DNA of 45,663 bases, from assembly GCA_012728895.1 (NCBI GenBank), contig JAAYEG010000015.1, positions 1-45,663 of the forward strand. The letters run 5' to 3'. The notes under the pieces are model-generated. The model did no database searches and was not told where the DNA came from. It worked only from the letters and a program-made list of their open reading frames with translations. The stretch is from Methanospirillum sp. Lineage in GTDB: Archaea; Halobacteriota; Methanomicrobia; Methanomicrobiales; Methanospirillaceae. This document shows, one piece after another, positions 33,062-42,162 of the stretch; position 1 is the first letter of the stretch, and each line of letters starts with the position of its first letter. Position numbers and translations under genes: made by a program.

Positions 33062-33325
33062 ATGGTCGAGAAGCTGAACGAGCAGATCTACGTGATCCCG
33101 CTCCGCGAAACGCGGCGGGCCCCGCGGTGGCGCCGCGCCAACACGGCGATCAAGGACATCCGCGCCTTCCTCGCCAGGCACATGAAGAGTGACGACGTCA
33201 AGCTCGACGCCTCAATCAACGAGAAGGTCTGGGAGAAGGGGTCGGAGAAGCCCCCGCGCCGGATCCGCGTCCGGGCGATGAAGTTCGACGACGGCCAGGT
33301 CCAGGCCGAGCTCGCGAAGGAGTGA
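33062..33325 (+). CDS. rpl31e: ribosomal protein L31e
   Basis: The 87-residue large-subunit protein has the L31e features [35 protein letters not shown] and [18 protein letters not shown]. The protein lies near the tunnel exit. The ATG at 33062 is 2 nt after the L39e stop and the preceding in-frame codons are not needed. aIF6 starts 2 nt after its stop. Confidence 0.97.
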   Translation: MVEKLNEQIYVIPLRETRRAPRWRRANTAIKDIRAFLARHMKSDDVKLDASINEKVWEKGSEKPPRRIRVRAMKFDDGQVQAELAKE

Positions 33326-33327
33326 GC

Positions 33328-33996
33328 ATGGACCGCACGACGGCCTTCGGCGGGGACCCCCACATCGGGATCTTCTGCCGGGTGCTCGAGGAGATCGCGA
33401 TCGTCCCGCCCGACGCCCCCGACGAGTTCTGCCACGCGCTCGAGTCCGCGCTCGACGTGGAGCTCGTCCGGACCACGATCCAGGGGAGCGGGATCGTCGG
33501 ATCGCTCGTTGCAGGCAACAGCCGGGCCGTCGTCGTAAGCGGGCTCGCCTCTCCCGAAGAGGTGCGGGTGCTCGAGGACTACCGCGAGGTCTACCGCCTC
33601 GAGGGCGAGATGAACGCGGCGGGGAACGTGATCCTGGTCAACGACCGGTTCGCGGCAGTCCACCCCGAGATGGACCCGGGAACCATCGAGGAGATCGAAA
33701 GCCACCTGGGGGTCGAGGTGACGAAACTCACCCTCGGCGGCGTCAAGACCGTCGGCATGGCCGGGCACGCGACCAACCGGGGGGTGCTCGTCCACGCGCG
33801 GGCGACACCGAAAGAGATCGGCCGGCTCGAGTCCCTTACCGACCTCCCGATCGGGACCGGCTCGGTCAACATGGGCAGCGGGCTCGTCGGGACCGGTCTG
33901 CTCGTGAACGCCCACGGCTATCTCGCCGGGGCCGATACGAGCGGTTTCGAGCTCGGGCGGATCGCAGACGTATTCGGATTTATCGAGGGCTTGTGA
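33328..33996 (+). CDS. eif6: translation initiation factor 6 (anti-association factor)
   Basis: The 222-residue protein has the repeated beta-alpha (pentein) units of aIF6, e.g. [58 protein letters not shown]-type [14 protein letters not shown], and [17 protein letters not shown]. It binds the 50S subunit and prevents premature joining. The ATG at 33328 is 2 nt after L31e, and its TGA overlaps the first base of the L18a ATG. Confidence 0.95.
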   Translation: MDRTTAFGGDPHIGIFCRVLEEIAIVPPDAPDEFCHALESALDVELVRTTIQGSGIVGSLVAGNSRAVVVSGLASPEEVRVLEDYREVYRLEGEMNAAGNVILVNDRFAAVHPEMDPGTIEEIESHLGVEVTKLTLGGVKTVGMAGHATNRGVLVHARATPKEIGRLESLTDLPIGTGSVNMGSGLVGTGLLVNAHGYLAGADTSGFELGRIADVFGFIEGL

Positions 33997-34181
33997 TGAA
34001 GCAGTACAGCGTCAGCGGCACCTTCCGGTGCGGCGATGAATGGAGACCGTTCATGAAGACGGTCAGCGCGCCGAACGAGGCGCAGGCACAGGAGCGGATC
34101 ATGACGATCATCGGCTCGAAACACCGGCTGAAGAGAATGTATATAACCGTTGACGGTGTGACGGCTCTCAGTGGTGAATGA
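33996..34181 (+). CDS. rpl18a: ribosomal protein L18Ae (L20a/LX)
   Basis: The 61-residue protein is an archaeal LX/L18a: [23 protein letters not shown], then a helix containing NEAQAQERIMTIIGSKHRLKR and a final strand YITVDGV. The ATG at 33996 overlaps the aIF6 stop by one base; the GTG one codon earlier is also possible. It overlaps the prefoldin gene by 11 nt. Confidence 0.95.
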   Translation: MKQYSVSGTFRCGDEWRPFMKTVSAPNEAQAQERIMTIIGSKHRLKRMYITVDGVTALSGE

Positions 34182-34620
34182 GGTGGAGCGGGAAATCCAG
34201 GTGCTCCAGCACTATCTGAACGAGTACGGCCAGCAGCTCGAGGTTCTCTCGCAGCAGCTCCAGATGATCGAGCACGGAAGGGCGGAGGCCTCCGCGGCCG
34301 TAGAGGCCCTGACCGGGATCGACACGGCGGAGGACGGGACGGTCCTGCTGCCTGTCGGTGGTGGGGTGACGCTCCGGGTCAGGGTTCTCGACCCGGACCG
34401 TGTCCTCCTCAGCATCGGGTCCGGCGTCGTCGTCGAGCGGCAGAACGCCGAGGCGCGGAGCTTCCTCGAGGACCGGATGCTCGAGATGGAGGCCTCCGCG
34501 AAGCGGCTCACCGAGACCCTCGGCAAGATCCAGGGCCAGGCGAACGAGGTCGCGCAGAGACTCGATCAGATCTACCGGTCGGTCCAGCAGCAGGGGCAGG
34601 CGCCACCGGCGACCGGGTAA
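34171..34620 (+). CDS. pfdA: prefoldin alpha subunit
   Basis: The 149-residue protein has the alpha-prefoldin architecture. An N-terminal coiled coil (EIQVLQHYLNEYGQQLEVLSQQ) leads to a central beta hairpin pair (VLLPVGGGVTLRVRVLDPDRVLLSIGSGVVVE), followed by a C-terminal coiled coil. With beta subunits it forms a hexameric jellyfish-like holdase that passes nascent proteins to the thermosome. The start is GTG at 34171, overlapping L18a by 11 nt. FtsY follows 3 nt later. Confidence 0.95.
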   Translation: MVNEVEREIQVLQHYLNEYGQQLEVLSQQLQMIEHGRAEASAAVEALTGIDTAEDGTVLLPVGGGVTLRVRVLDPDRVLLSIGSGVVVERQNAEARSFLEDRMLEMEASAKRLTETLGKIQGQANEVAQRLDQIYRSVQQQGQAPPATG

Positions 34621-34623
34621 CCC

Positions 34624-35886
34624 ATGTTCGAGGGGCTGAGGGGAAAACTCGCCGGTGTCAAGGCGCGGCTCGGGGGCGTGATCAGCGAGACCGCGGTGGA
34701 GGTACCACCCCTCTCCGCGTCCGACGAGCCGGTCGACTCACCTGTCGAGACCCCCGTGGCCGTCCCTCAGGGAGGGCCCGCCCCGGAGGAGCCCACCCTC
34801 TCTCCCTCCCCGGATGCCGAGCCCCCGTCGCCCGTACTCCCGGCCGAACCAGCACCCGAACCCGAGGGGCGGCCCCGCGGCGGTCTCTTCAGGAGGGCGA
34901 AGACCCCCTCCGAGCCGGAGGGGCCGGTCGACGACCAGCCCCCCGCCTCTCCTCTTCCAGCCCCCGCCGACGAGGGAACGGCGGCACGGAAGGCCGGTGT
35001 CCTCACGAAGCTCAAGGTCCTGGTCACCGAGCGGGAACTGATCCTGAAAGAGGACGATGTGCGCGAGGTGCTCGACGAGCTCGAACTCGTCCTCCTCGAG
35101 AACGACGTCGCGTTCCCGGTGACCGAGGAGATCATCGACCATGTCCGGCGTGACCTCGTCGGCCGCCACCGCCGCTTCCGCGAGTCTCCCGACGAGATCG
35201 TGGTCGAGACCCTCCGGAGCGCACTCCTCGACGTGCTCGGGGATGGCTTCGATCTGCCCGCGTTCATCCGGGACCACGAGCGCCCGGTCCGGATCCTCTT
35301 CACGGGCGTGAACGGCACCGGCAAGACCACCACGGTGGCGAAGGTCGGGTCCTTCCTGAAGCGCGAGGGATTCTCGGTGGTGATCGCTGCCGGAGACACC
35401 TTCCGTGCAGGTGCTATCGAGCAGATCGACATCCACGCCGAACGGCTCGGCATCCGGGTGATCCAGCACAAGCAGGGGGGCGACCCGTCTGCCGTTATCT
35501 ACGACGCGGTCGAGTACGCGCAGGCGCACGGCATGGACGTCGTGCTCGCCGACACGGCCGGACGGTTCCACAACAAGCAGAATCTCATGCAGCAGCTCGG
35601 CAAGATCCGGCGGGTGATGAAGCCGGACCTGGTCTTCTACGTGGACGAGGCGGTCGCCGGCAACGACGCTGTGACCCGGGCGGAGGAGTTCGACCGGACC
35701 GTCGGGGCGGACGGGATCGTCCTGACGAAGGCGGACATGGACTCCAAGGGCGGCGCGGCGATCTCGATCGCGCACACCATCGGCAAGCCGCTCGTCTTCC
35801 TCGGGACGGGGCAGGGCTACGACGACCTCGCGGTGGTCACCCCCGAGGGACTCGTCGCAGACCTGATCGGTTCGGCGGAGGCCTGA
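34624..35886 (+). CDS. ftsY: signal recognition particle receptor FtsY
   Basis: The 420-residue GTPase docks SRP-ribosome complexes at the membrane. The NG domain starts near residue 125. G1 is [13 protein letters not shown] near 228-240, [16 protein letters not shown] follows, G3 is DTAGRF and G4 is [12 protein letters not shown]. Ahead of it lies a long low-complexity A domain (about residues 25-120) unusually rich in Pro, Glu, Ser and Ala (e.g. [17 protein letters not shown]), longer than in many archaeal FtsY proteins. It lies 2 nt before srp54, so the receptor and its ligand are coexpressed. Confidence 0.96.
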   Translation: MFEGLRGKLAGVKARLGGVISETAVEVPPLSASDEPVDSPVETPVAVPQGGPAPEEPTLSPSPDAEPPSPVLPAEPAPEPEGRPRGGLFRRAKTPSEPEGPVDDQPPASPLPAPADEGTAARKAGVLTKLKVLVTERELILKEDDVREVLDELELVLLENDVAFPVTEEIIDHVRRDLVGRHRRFRESPDEIVVETLRSALLDVLGDGFDLPAFIRDHERPVRILFTGVNGTGKTTTVAKVGSFLKREGFSVVIAAGDTFRAGAIEQIDIHAERLGIRVIQHKQGGDPSAVIYDAVEYAQAHGMDVVLADTAGRFHNKQNLMQQLGKIRRVMKPDLVFYVDEAVAGNDAVTRAEEFDRTVGADGIVLTKADMDSKGGAAISIAHTIGKPLVFLGTGQGYDDLAVVTPEGLVADLIGSAEA

Positions 35887-35888
35887 CG

Positions 35889-37220
35889 ATGGTGCTCGAC
35901 CGTCTGGGCACCTCGCTCAAGGACGCGCTCAAGAAGCTCGCGGGCAAGACCGTCGTGGATCGCGCCGCCGTCGAGGAACTGGTCAAGGACCTCCAGCGCG
36001 CTCTCCTCCAGGCCGACGTCAATGTCAGGCTCGTGATGCGCCTGTCGCAGTCGATCAAGAGCCGCGCGCTCGACGAGGAGCCGGCGAAGGGGATGGGCGT
36101 GCGCGAGCACGTCCTCAGGATCGTCTATCAGGAGCTCGTCAACCTGATGGGGCCGCCGACCGAGGTGATCCTCGGCCAGCAGACGATCCTGATGGCCGGG
36201 CTCCAGGGCTCGGGCAAGACCACGACGACGGCGAAACTCGCCCGCTACTTCCAGCGCAAGGGGCTCCGCGTCGCCGTGATCGGGGCCGACACCTTCCGTC
36301 CCGGCGCGTACCAGCAGCTCGCCACCCTCTGCCAGCGGATCAACGTACCCTGCTACGGGGACCCAGACGAGCAGGACGCCCGGAAAATAACCCGGGACGG
36401 TCTCGCGAAGTCCCACTCGGCCGAGGTGATCATCGTCGACACCCAGGGCCGGCACGGCCTCGAGGAGGACCTGATCCAGGAGATCATCGACCTGAACACC
36501 CTCTCGAAGGCGACCCACCGCTGGCTCGTGGTCGACGCGGCCCTCGGCCAGCAGGCGCAGGAGCAGGCCCGGCGGTTCCACGAGGCGATCGAGATCGACG
36601 GCGTGATCATCACCAAGATGGACGGGACCGCGAAGGGGGGCGGCGCGCTCTCGGCCGTCGCCGAGATCCAGGCCGGGATCGTCTTCATCGGGGCCGGCGA
36701 GACGAGCGAGGACCTGGAGCGGTTCGAGCCGGACAGCTTCATCTCGCGACTCCTCGGAATGGGAGACCTGAAGTCCCTGGTCGAGCGGGCCGAGGAGGCG
36801 CTGGCCGAGACGGAGGAGATCGACGTCAACGCCGTCCTCCGCGGCAAGTTCACCCTCCGGGACATGTACAGGCAGCTCGAGGCGGTCAACCGGATGGGCC
36901 CCCTTAAGCAGATCATGTCGATGCTCCCGCTCGGCTCGATGGAGATATCGGACGGGGTCTACGAGGTGACCGGGACAAAGATGACCCGGTTCAGGATCAT
37001 CATGGACTCGATGACCCGGCAGGAGCTCGACGATCCCTCCACGATCAACTCGTCGCGCACGCACCGGATCGCGGCCGGATCGGGGGCGACGGTCGAGGAG
37101 GTGCGGGAGCTCCTCAAGTACCACAGGACCATGCAGCGCGCGCTGAAGGGTTTCCGCGGCGCCGGAGGCGGGCGTATGGACATGCAGCGGATTATGAAGC
37201 GGTTCTCGGGAAAGCAGTGA
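35889..37220 (+). CDS. srp54: signal recognition particle protein SRP54
   Basis: The 443-residue protein has N, G and M domains. G1 is [15 protein letters not shown] near 104-118, [13 protein letters not shown] is the family motif, and G4 is [14 protein letters not shown]. The M domain (from about 300) contains [29 protein letters not shown] and a Met-rich signal-peptide groove. The G3 motif reads DTQGR (184-188), where nearly all SRP GTPases have DTAGR; this is a notable substitution at the switch II residue. It binds 7S RNA and signal peptides. Confidence 0.96.
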   Translation: MVLDRLGTSLKDALKKLAGKTVVDRAAVEELVKDLQRALLQADVNVRLVMRLSQSIKSRALDEEPAKGMGVREHVLRIVYQELVNLMGPPTEVILGQQTILMAGLQGSGKTTTTAKLARYFQRKGLRVAVIGADTFRPGAYQQLATLCQRINVPCYGDPDEQDARKITRDGLAKSHSAEVIIVDTQGRHGLEEDLIQEIIDLNTLSKATHRWLVVDAALGQQAQEQARRFHEAIEIDGVIITKMDGTAKGGGALSAVAEIQAGIVFIGAGETSEDLERFEPDSFISRLLGMGDLKSLVERAEEALAETEEIDVNAVLRGKFTLRDMYRQLEAVNRMGPLKQIMSMLPLGSMEISDGVYEVTGTKMTRFRIIMDSMTRQELDDPSTINSSRTHRIAAGSGATVEEVRELLKYHRTMQRALKGFRGAGGGRMDMQRIMKRFSGKQ

Positions 37221-37221
37221 G

Positions 37222-37791
37222 ATGACCGTCTTCGCCGTGGTGGGCCACCGGGCCAGGACGGACGCGTCCTGGACGCTCAACGACATGCCCGGGGGCGCGG
37301 GGAGGATGGACGTTCTCTGCCGTGCGGTCAACGCCGCGTTCTTCCTGTCGCACGACCTCCGTCGCGACGTGGCCTGCTACCTGGTCCTGCGCGGTGAACC
37401 GGGGCCCGGGAAGACGCTCAGGTTCACGGGGGACCGCCTTCGGTACCTGAACCCCGACGAGCGATCGACCGGGTCCCTGATCAAGAAGGCGCTCGCGCTC
37501 CCGTGCGGGCCCGAGTTCCGCGAGTCGACGCCGGGCGTCTCGGTGCGGGAGGGGGGGCTAGCCAGGCTCCTCGCGGAGCACGAGTTCGCCCTCCTGGACG
37601 AGAACGGCGCCGATGTCCGCGGTGCCGGGCAGCTGCCCTGTGCCTTCCTCGTCTCGGACCACCTGAACCTCGACGACGACGAGCGGGTTCTGACGGCGGA
37701 CCTGCCGTGTATCTCGGTCGGGCCGCGCTCGCTCCACGCCGACCACGCGATCACGGTCCTCCTCAACGAGCTCGACCGGAGGCAGCAGTGA
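37222..37791 (+). CDS. trmY: tRNA (pseudouridine54-N1)-methyltransferase TrmY
   Basis: The 189-residue SPOUT methyltransferase matches archaeal TrmY: FAVVGHRARTDASWTLNDMPGGAGRMDVLCRAVNAAFFLSH at the start, YLVLRGEP, and the C-terminal knot region with SVGPRSLHADHAITVLLNEL. It converts pseudouridine 54 of tRNA to N1-methylpseudouridine. The immediately following gene, overlapping by 4 nt, encodes Pus10, the enzyme that makes that pseudouridine; the pair performs two sequential steps at one nucleotide. Confidence 0.93.
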   Translation: MTVFAVVGHRARTDASWTLNDMPGGAGRMDVLCRAVNAAFFLSHDLRRDVACYLVLRGEPGPGKTLRFTGDRLRYLNPDERSTGSLIKKALALPCGPEFRESTPGVSVREGGLARLLAEHEFALLDENGADVRGAGQLPCAFLVSDHLNLDDDERVLTADLPCISVGPRSLHADHAITVLLNELDRRQQ

Positions 37792-39062
37792 CCGTCGCGG
37801 ATGACGTGGACGCGATCCTCGCGTACGGCGAGGTCTGCGACGCCTGCCTCGGCCGTTTCTTCGGGAAGAGGTCCCACGGTCTCACGAACCAGGAGCGGGG
37901 GCGCGCCCTGCGGGTCGCCCGGGCGATCGAGCGTCATCAGCCATACCAGGACTGTGCCGGCGACTGTATCATCTGCGGGGGCCTTCTCAGCGACCTGGAT
38001 CTCTGGGCAGACCGGGTCGTTGCCGCGCTGGAGGGGCTCGATTACGGTACGTTCCTGGTGGGGACACGGGTCCCCCCGCTTCTCGCCGAGTGCGAGGAGA
38101 TGGTCTGGTCGGACCTCTCGCTGACCCACGCCGAGCCGCTGAAGTCCGAGCTGAACCGCGAGGTCGGAAAACGCGTCTCGTCCCGGACCGGGCACGAGGT
38201 CGACTTTCGGCACCCCGACGTCGTCGTGCTGCTCGACATCGCCGGCGGGACGGTCGAGGTCCAGGTCTCGCCGCTCTTCGTCTACGGGCGGTACCGGAAG
38301 TTCGAGCGGGGGATCCCGCAGACGCACTGGGACTGCCGCTCCTGCCGCGGCGCCGGTTGCGAACGGTGCGGTTTCACGGGCAAGCAGTACCGGGACTCGG
38401 TCGAGGAACTGATCGCAGGCCCTATCGCATCGGCCCTGGAGGCAGAGGGCGGCGTGCTCCACGGCGCCGGACGCGAGGATATCGATGCCAGGATGGTGGG
38501 GACAGGCAGGCCGTTCATCCTGGAAGTGGTCGCACCGCGCCGCCGGACTCTCGACCTTCATGCGCTCGAGCGCGCCGTGAACGAGTCGGCGAGGGACCGG
38601 GTCGAGGTCGACCTTATCCGGCAGACCGTGCGCTCAGAGGTGGAAACCCTTAAGTCGAACCGATCGCATAAAAAATACAGGATTCTGGTCGAGGTAGACG
38701 GCGATATCTCCGATCAGGTGCTCGAATCGGCTCTGGCGACCCTCAGGGGTGCCGTTATCCACCAGCGCACTCCGGAACGGGTCGCGCACAGGCGGGCCGA
38801 CAGGGTGCGTGACCGGACCGTCCTGGATATCCAGTATCTCGGGCGTGAGGAGGGCGGCGTCCTCATCGAAGTTCTCGGCGAGGCGGGGCTCTATATCAAG
38901 GAGCTGGTCTCCGGGGACGGAGGGCGGACCCGCCCGAGCCTGTCCGACGCGATCGAGCGGCCCGCGAGGGTGAGCCGCCTCGATGTCGTCCTGGTCCAAG
39001 ACCCGACGGAGGAAGAAGACGATGGCACATCACAACGGTCCACGGAAGAAGACACGATATAA
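37788..39062 (+). CDS. pus10: tRNA pseudouridine synthase Pus10
   Basis: The 424-residue enzyme makes pseudouridine at tRNA positions 54 and 55. The N-terminal zinc-binding/THUMP-like half has CDACLGRFFGKRSHGLTN and CIICGG. The catalytic half holds THWDCRSCRGAGCERCGFTGKQY, the segment AGREDIDARMVGTGRPF with the catalytic Asp, and the late GEAGLYIKELVSGDGGRT region. The start is GTG at 37788, overlapping trmY by 4 nt. The last 14 codons overlap the start of L21e by 41 nt, a long overlap for this operon. Confidence 0.94.
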   Translation: MTVADDVDAILAYGEVCDACLGRFFGKRSHGLTNQERGRALRVARAIERHQPYQDCAGDCIICGGLLSDLDLWADRVVAALEGLDYGTFLVGTRVPPLLAECEEMVWSDLSLTHAEPLKSELNREVGKRVSSRTGHEVDFRHPDVVVLLDIAGGTVEVQVSPLFVYGRYRKFERGIPQTHWDCRSCRGAGCERCGFTGKQYRDSVEELIAGPIASALEAEGGVLHGAGREDIDARMVGTGRPFILEVVAPRRRTLDLHALERAVNESARDRVEVDLIRQTVRSEVETLKSNRSHKKYRILVEVDGDISDQVLESALATLRGAVIHQRTPERVAHRRADRVRDRTVLDIQYLGREEGGVLIEVLGEAGLYIKELVSGDGGRTRPSLSDAIERPARVSRLDVVLVQDPTEEEDDGTSQRSTEEDTI

Positions 39063-39315
39063 GTTCAAGAAGGATCTCAGGAAACGGGGGATCCAGCCCG
39101 TGACGACGCTGATCCAGCGGTTCGATCCGGGGCAGTCGGTCCACATCGTCTGCGACCCTTCGGTCCAGAAGGGGATGCCACACCGGCGGTTCCACGGGAG
39201 GACCGGCAGGGTGATCGAGCAGCGGGGCCGTGCCTGGATGCTCTCGGTCCGCGATGGGAACGCCGAGAAGATCATTATCGCGCGTCCCCAGCATCTCAGG
39301 GCACAGCGCTTCTGA
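39022..39315 (+). CDS. rpl21e: ribosomal protein L21e
   Basis: The 97-residue basic protein has the L21e features GPRKKTRYKFKKDLRKRGIQPVTT, HIVCDPSVQKGMPHRRFHGRTGRVIE and DGNAEKIIIARPQHL. It is a large-subunit protein contacting 5S rRNA. The start at 39022 lies inside pus10 and is preceded by GAGGAAG. The neighbourhood Pus10-L21e-RpoF-DUF655-KsgA is conserved in euryarchaea. Confidence 0.96.
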   Translation: MAHHNGPRKKTRYKFKKDLRKRGIQPVTTLIQRFDPGQSVHIVCDPSVQKGMPHRRFHGRTGRVIEQRGRAWMLSVRDGNAEKIIIARPQHLRAQRF

Positions 39316-39373
39316 ACTGAAGCACAACATCTAACTGCCTCGCGGGAGAATACAAGCCTACGGTAGGTCAGGT

Positions 39374-39724
39374 ATGAAGGTCAAGGCGGTGCAGTCCGAG
39401 GAGAAGATCACCCTCCCCGAGGTGAGGGAGATTTTGCTCCGGGTGGAGTCCGAGAGGCTCGGCCACGAGAGCGAGATGCTGTTCGAGCTCAGGCGATCGA
39501 TCGAGCATGCGAACCTGCTCGCGAAGACGACGCCCGATAAGGCGGTGGCCCTCGTCGAGGCACTCTCGGGCCTCGAGAAGATGCGCCCGGAGATCGCCTA
39601 CCGGATCGCGAACCTGATGCCCCGGTCGCGCGACGAACTGCGCGCCATCTACGCCAAGGAGCGCTTCTCTCTGACCGGCGAGGAACTCGACGAGATCCTC
39701 GAGATCGTCCTGGCCCATTTCTGA
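39374..39724 (+). CDS. rpoF: DNA-directed RNA polymerase subunit F (Rpb4)
   Basis: The 116-residue protein is archaeal RpoF: LPEVREILLRVESERL, a heptad-like helix with HANLLAKTTPDKAVALVEALS, and the HRDC-like tail LMPRSRDELRAIYAKERFSLTGEELDEILEIV. With RpoE it forms the polymerase stalk. The ATG at 39374 is 58 nt after L21e and 12 nt before the DUF655 start. Confidence 0.95.
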   Translation: MKVKAVQSEEKITLPEVREILLRVESERLGHESEMLFELRRSIEHANLLAKTTPDKAVALVEALSGLEKMRPEIAYRIANLMPRSRDELRAIYAKERFSLTGEELDEILEIVLAHF

Positions 39725-39736
39725 GGGTGATCCCCC

Positions 39737-40297
39737 GTGAAGACCGACAAGAAGGAGCTCTACGCCGTCGTCCTCGACGTTCTGATGAAGGGAAACCTCG
39801 AGGACCTCAGGGCCGGTTTCCGCCGTGAACCGGTGGTCCAGGCGGTAGGGACCGAGCAGTTCAAGCTCCTCGAACTCGTGCCCAAGAAGATCGAGATCCA
39901 GATCCACGACCGGCTCTACATCGGAGACGGTGAGCGGGACAAGATCGAGAGGGTGAAGCGGCGGATCTTCTACCAGGACCTGACGCAGGTCTCGAAGCTC
40001 GAGCTGCCGTACGTGATCGAGCAGCTCGTCATTGAGAACGAGCAGAACTTCGTTCAGTTCTTCAACCGCGCGATCTCGATCAGCCCGAAGCTCCATATGC
40101 TCCACCTGCTCCCCGGCATCGGCAAGAAGTTGATGTGGGAGGTGCTCGCGACGCGCGAGAAGAAGCCGTTTGAGTCGTTCGCCGATATCGCGGCGCGGGT
40201 CAAGGGGATCCCCCATCCCGAGCGCATGGTGATCGAGCGGGTCCTGGAGGAGCTCCAGGATCCCGATGTGAAGTATCACCTCTTCACATCGAAATAA
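39737..40297 (+). CDS. DUF655 family protein
   Basis: The 186-residue protein has an OB-fold-like N-terminal half with KLLELVPKKIEIQIHDRLYIG, and a C-terminal helix-hairpin-helix-like region LPGIGKKLMWEVLATREKKPFESFADIAARVKGIPHPE. Both features suggest RNA or DNA binding. The family is conserved beside rpoF and ksgA in archaea. No function is established to my knowledge. The start is GTG at 39737. Confidence 0.92.
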   Translation: MKTDKKELYAVVLDVLMKGNLEDLRAGFRREPVVQAVGTEQFKLLELVPKKIEIQIHDRLYIGDGERDKIERVKRRIFYQDLTQVSKLELPYVIEQLVIENEQNFVQFFNRAISISPKLHMLHLLPGIGKKLMWEVLATREKKPFESFADIAARVKGIPHPERMVIERVLEELQDPDVKYHLFTSK

Positions 40298-40320
40298 TCC
40301 CGGCGCGGAGGCCCCGCTCT

Positions 40321-40330
40321 TGTTTTTTTG
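40321..40330 (+). terminator. T7 tract ending the superoperon
   Basis: TGTTTTTTTG (seven T at 40323-40329) lies 26 nt after the DUF655 stop, just after a GC-rich segment. It fits an archaeal oligo-T terminator and separates this transcript from ksgA. Confidence 0.55.
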
Positions 40331-40430
40331 CTACCGTCGACGGCACCGTCACGGACGGCCCATTCAGACGGATCCCCGGTGTCACGGCCAAACAGGGCAC
40401 CTGCCACTGCCCCGCGGTTTTTACCCCGCC

Positions 40431-40907
40431 TCACCCTTTCCGGACCTCGTTGTAGAGCGATACGACCGATAGGCTGATCAGGTTCAGGGTGGTCGCTGCG
40501 TACCACACGTAGGTCTCGATCTCCGGGAGGCGCGCGATCCAGCCCGACCAGAGCATCAGGCAGATGATCACGAACGAGAGCAGGGTGTCGAGCGCGAGGA
40601 AGACCGTCGGCCGGCCGAGCCTCCGGCCGACCTGCGCGATCGTGCAGTACTCGAACGGGGCTGTCCTGCCCGCGAGGTCGTAGACGGATCGGCCGATGTT
40701 CATCGCGAGGTCGGCGCACGCCCACGCGATCACGACCCAGCCGAACGCGGCGAGGATGTCAGTCCCTGCACGGAGCGCGGACAGGCCGAAGACGAGCTTG
40801 AAGGCGCAGAAGGGAATGCCGATGGTGAGGGAGAGGAAGAACGGCCGGCTGAAGAAACGTTGTAATGCGTCGGACTGCTGCTTCGAGGATCTCCCTTCGG
40901 CCGGCAT
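40431..40907 (-). CDS. small polytopic membrane protein inserted in the superoperon
   Basis: The 158-residue product has four hydrophobic segments (FFLSLTIGIPFCAFKLVFGL, ILAAFGWVVIAWACADLAM, FLALDTLLSFVIICLMLWSGW and WYAATTLNLISLSVVSLY), with a charged N-terminus and the segment YDLAGRTAPFEYCTIAQVGRRLGRPTVF between helices. I do not recognise the family. It lies on the opposite strand between DUF655 and ksgA, which are usually adjacent, so it is probably a later insertion. The ATG at 40907 is the likely start; ATG 40919 and CTG positions upstream are less convincing. Confidence 0.7.
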   Translation of the reverse strand: MPAEGRSSKQQSDALQRFFSRPFFLSLTIGIPFCAFKLVFGLSALRAGTDILAAFGWVVIAWACADLAMNIGRSVYDLAGRTAPFEYCTIAQVGRRLGRPTVFLALDTLLSFVIICLMLWSGWIARLPEIETYVWYAATTLNLISLSVVSLYNEVRKG

Positions 40908-41097
40908 TTTGCATTCCCGGGAGAATTGTATCCCGGGCTGCATTAGCGTGCCGACCGGCGGGTCCCGTCACGCCCCCCTCGATCGGTACGGCAGGATGAT
41001 GCGGGGCCAACCGCGTCCGGACGTGTGATCGAGGCGGTCCGTGTCAATCCGGCAGGTTAAAGAGATATCCTGGAAAGGGCAACCTCGAAAGGATACC

Positions 41098-41904
41098 ATG
41101 GGCGCCCGGCACGACCAGCACTTTCTCGTCGATCCGACGGCCGTCTCCCGGATCGTCGGGGCGTACCCTGTCCGGGGCCGCCGGGTCCTAGAGGTAGGGC
41201 CCGGACGCGGTGTCCTGACAGGGGCGCTGCTCGGGGCCGGTGCGCTGGTGACCGCGATAGAGTTTGATCGCCTCCTCGTCGAGCACCTCAAAGCCCGCTT
41301 CGCCGACGCCATCGCCGACGGCACGCTAACCCTCGTCCTGGGCGACGCCGCACGGTGTCCCTGGCCCGACTTCGAGATCATGGTCGCGAACCTGCCGTAC
41401 TCGATCTCGTCTCCGGTCGTCTTCCGCCTGATCTCGTCGCCGTACGAGGCGGCAGTGCTGATGTTCCAGCGCGAGTTCGCGGAGAGGATGCGCGCCCCCG
41501 TCGGGACGCCCCGTTGCGGCCGTCTCTCGGTGATGGTCCAGACGTGGGCACGGGTCGAGGCCTGTTTCGTCCTGCCTCCGTCCGCGTTCTCGCCGCCGCC
41601 GGCGGTCGAATCGATGGTCGTCCGGGTGACGCCCCGCGACCCCCTCTTTCCGATCGCCGACCCCGATATCTACGCAGACGTGGTGCGGAGCCTCTTCATG
41701 CAGCGGCGGAAGACCGTCCGGAACGGCCTCCGGGCGGCTGCCGGCGCGCTGGGTGCCAATACCATCGACCGGCTCCTCGCCGAGCTCCCCGAAGAGGTGC
41801 TCGCGAGCCGGCCCGAGGAGCTCTATCTCGAGGACTTCGCCACGATCACGAACCTGATAGCGGCGCCCCAGATCGGTACCGGCTCGACACGGATCGCCCG
41901 CTGA
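41098..41904 (+). CDS. ksgA: rRNA adenine N6,N6-dimethyltransferase KsgA/Dim1
   Basis: The 268-residue enzyme dimethylates two adjacent adenines in helix 45 of 16S rRNA. ARHDQHFLVD begins the family, motif I is LEVGPGRGVLT at 31-41, and motif IV is NLPYSISSPV at 98-107, with FQREFAERM and RSLFMQRRKTVRNGL later. The ATG at 41098 fits the family start; an upstream extension to 41041 is unlikely. A TATA-like AGATATCC lies about 26 nt before, suggesting leaderless transcription. Confidence 0.96.
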   Translation: MGARHDQHFLVDPTAVSRIVGAYPVRGRRVLEVGPGRGVLTGALLGAGALVTAIEFDRLLVEHLKARFADAIADGTLTLVLGDAARCPWPDFEIMVANLPYSISSPVVFRLISSPYEAAVLMFQREFAERMRAPVGTPRCGRLSVMVQTWARVEACFVLPPSAFSPPPAVESMVVRVTPRDPLFPIADPDIYADVVRSLFMQRRKTVRNGLRAAAGALGANTIDRLLAELPEEVLASRPEELYLEDFATITNLIAAPQIGTGSTRIAR

Positions 41905-41955
41905 TTATGGTCAAGGAAGTCCGGCGGAATCGAGTTCATTCCCTGCTCCTCCTGA

Positions 41956-42162
41956 CAATGGGTCCTGCTCTTTCTAAGGAACTCCCGCCCCGGTCGCCTC
42001 GCGGGGCTCAAATTTGCAGCTGCCCTTCCCGACATCCCGGCAGGGGAAGACGAGCATCGAGATGCCTCTCGCGCCGCATTCGTGCGTAGCGGAGAATATG
42101 TCATTGTTCCAGAAGAGAGGATTATCACGCTCCGTCGCCGATCCTTGTCTACATGCGTGTGA
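41956..42162 (+). other. possible gene remnant between ksgA and methyltransferase
   Basis: This frame lacks a convincing start codon but stays open for 68 codons and ends inside the next gene start. The segment AAFVRSGEYVIVPEERIITLRRR has a natural amino-acid mix and moderate codon bias, unlike typical GC-shadow ORFs, so it may be the decayed end of a gene. I recognise no family, and it could equally be chance. Confidence 0.25.

Noticed and set aside
40308-40330. hairpin plus T-tract as a bacterial rho-independent terminator
   Set aside because: The GC-rich stem is imperfect, and archaeal termination needs only the T-tract, so only the T-tract is annotated.
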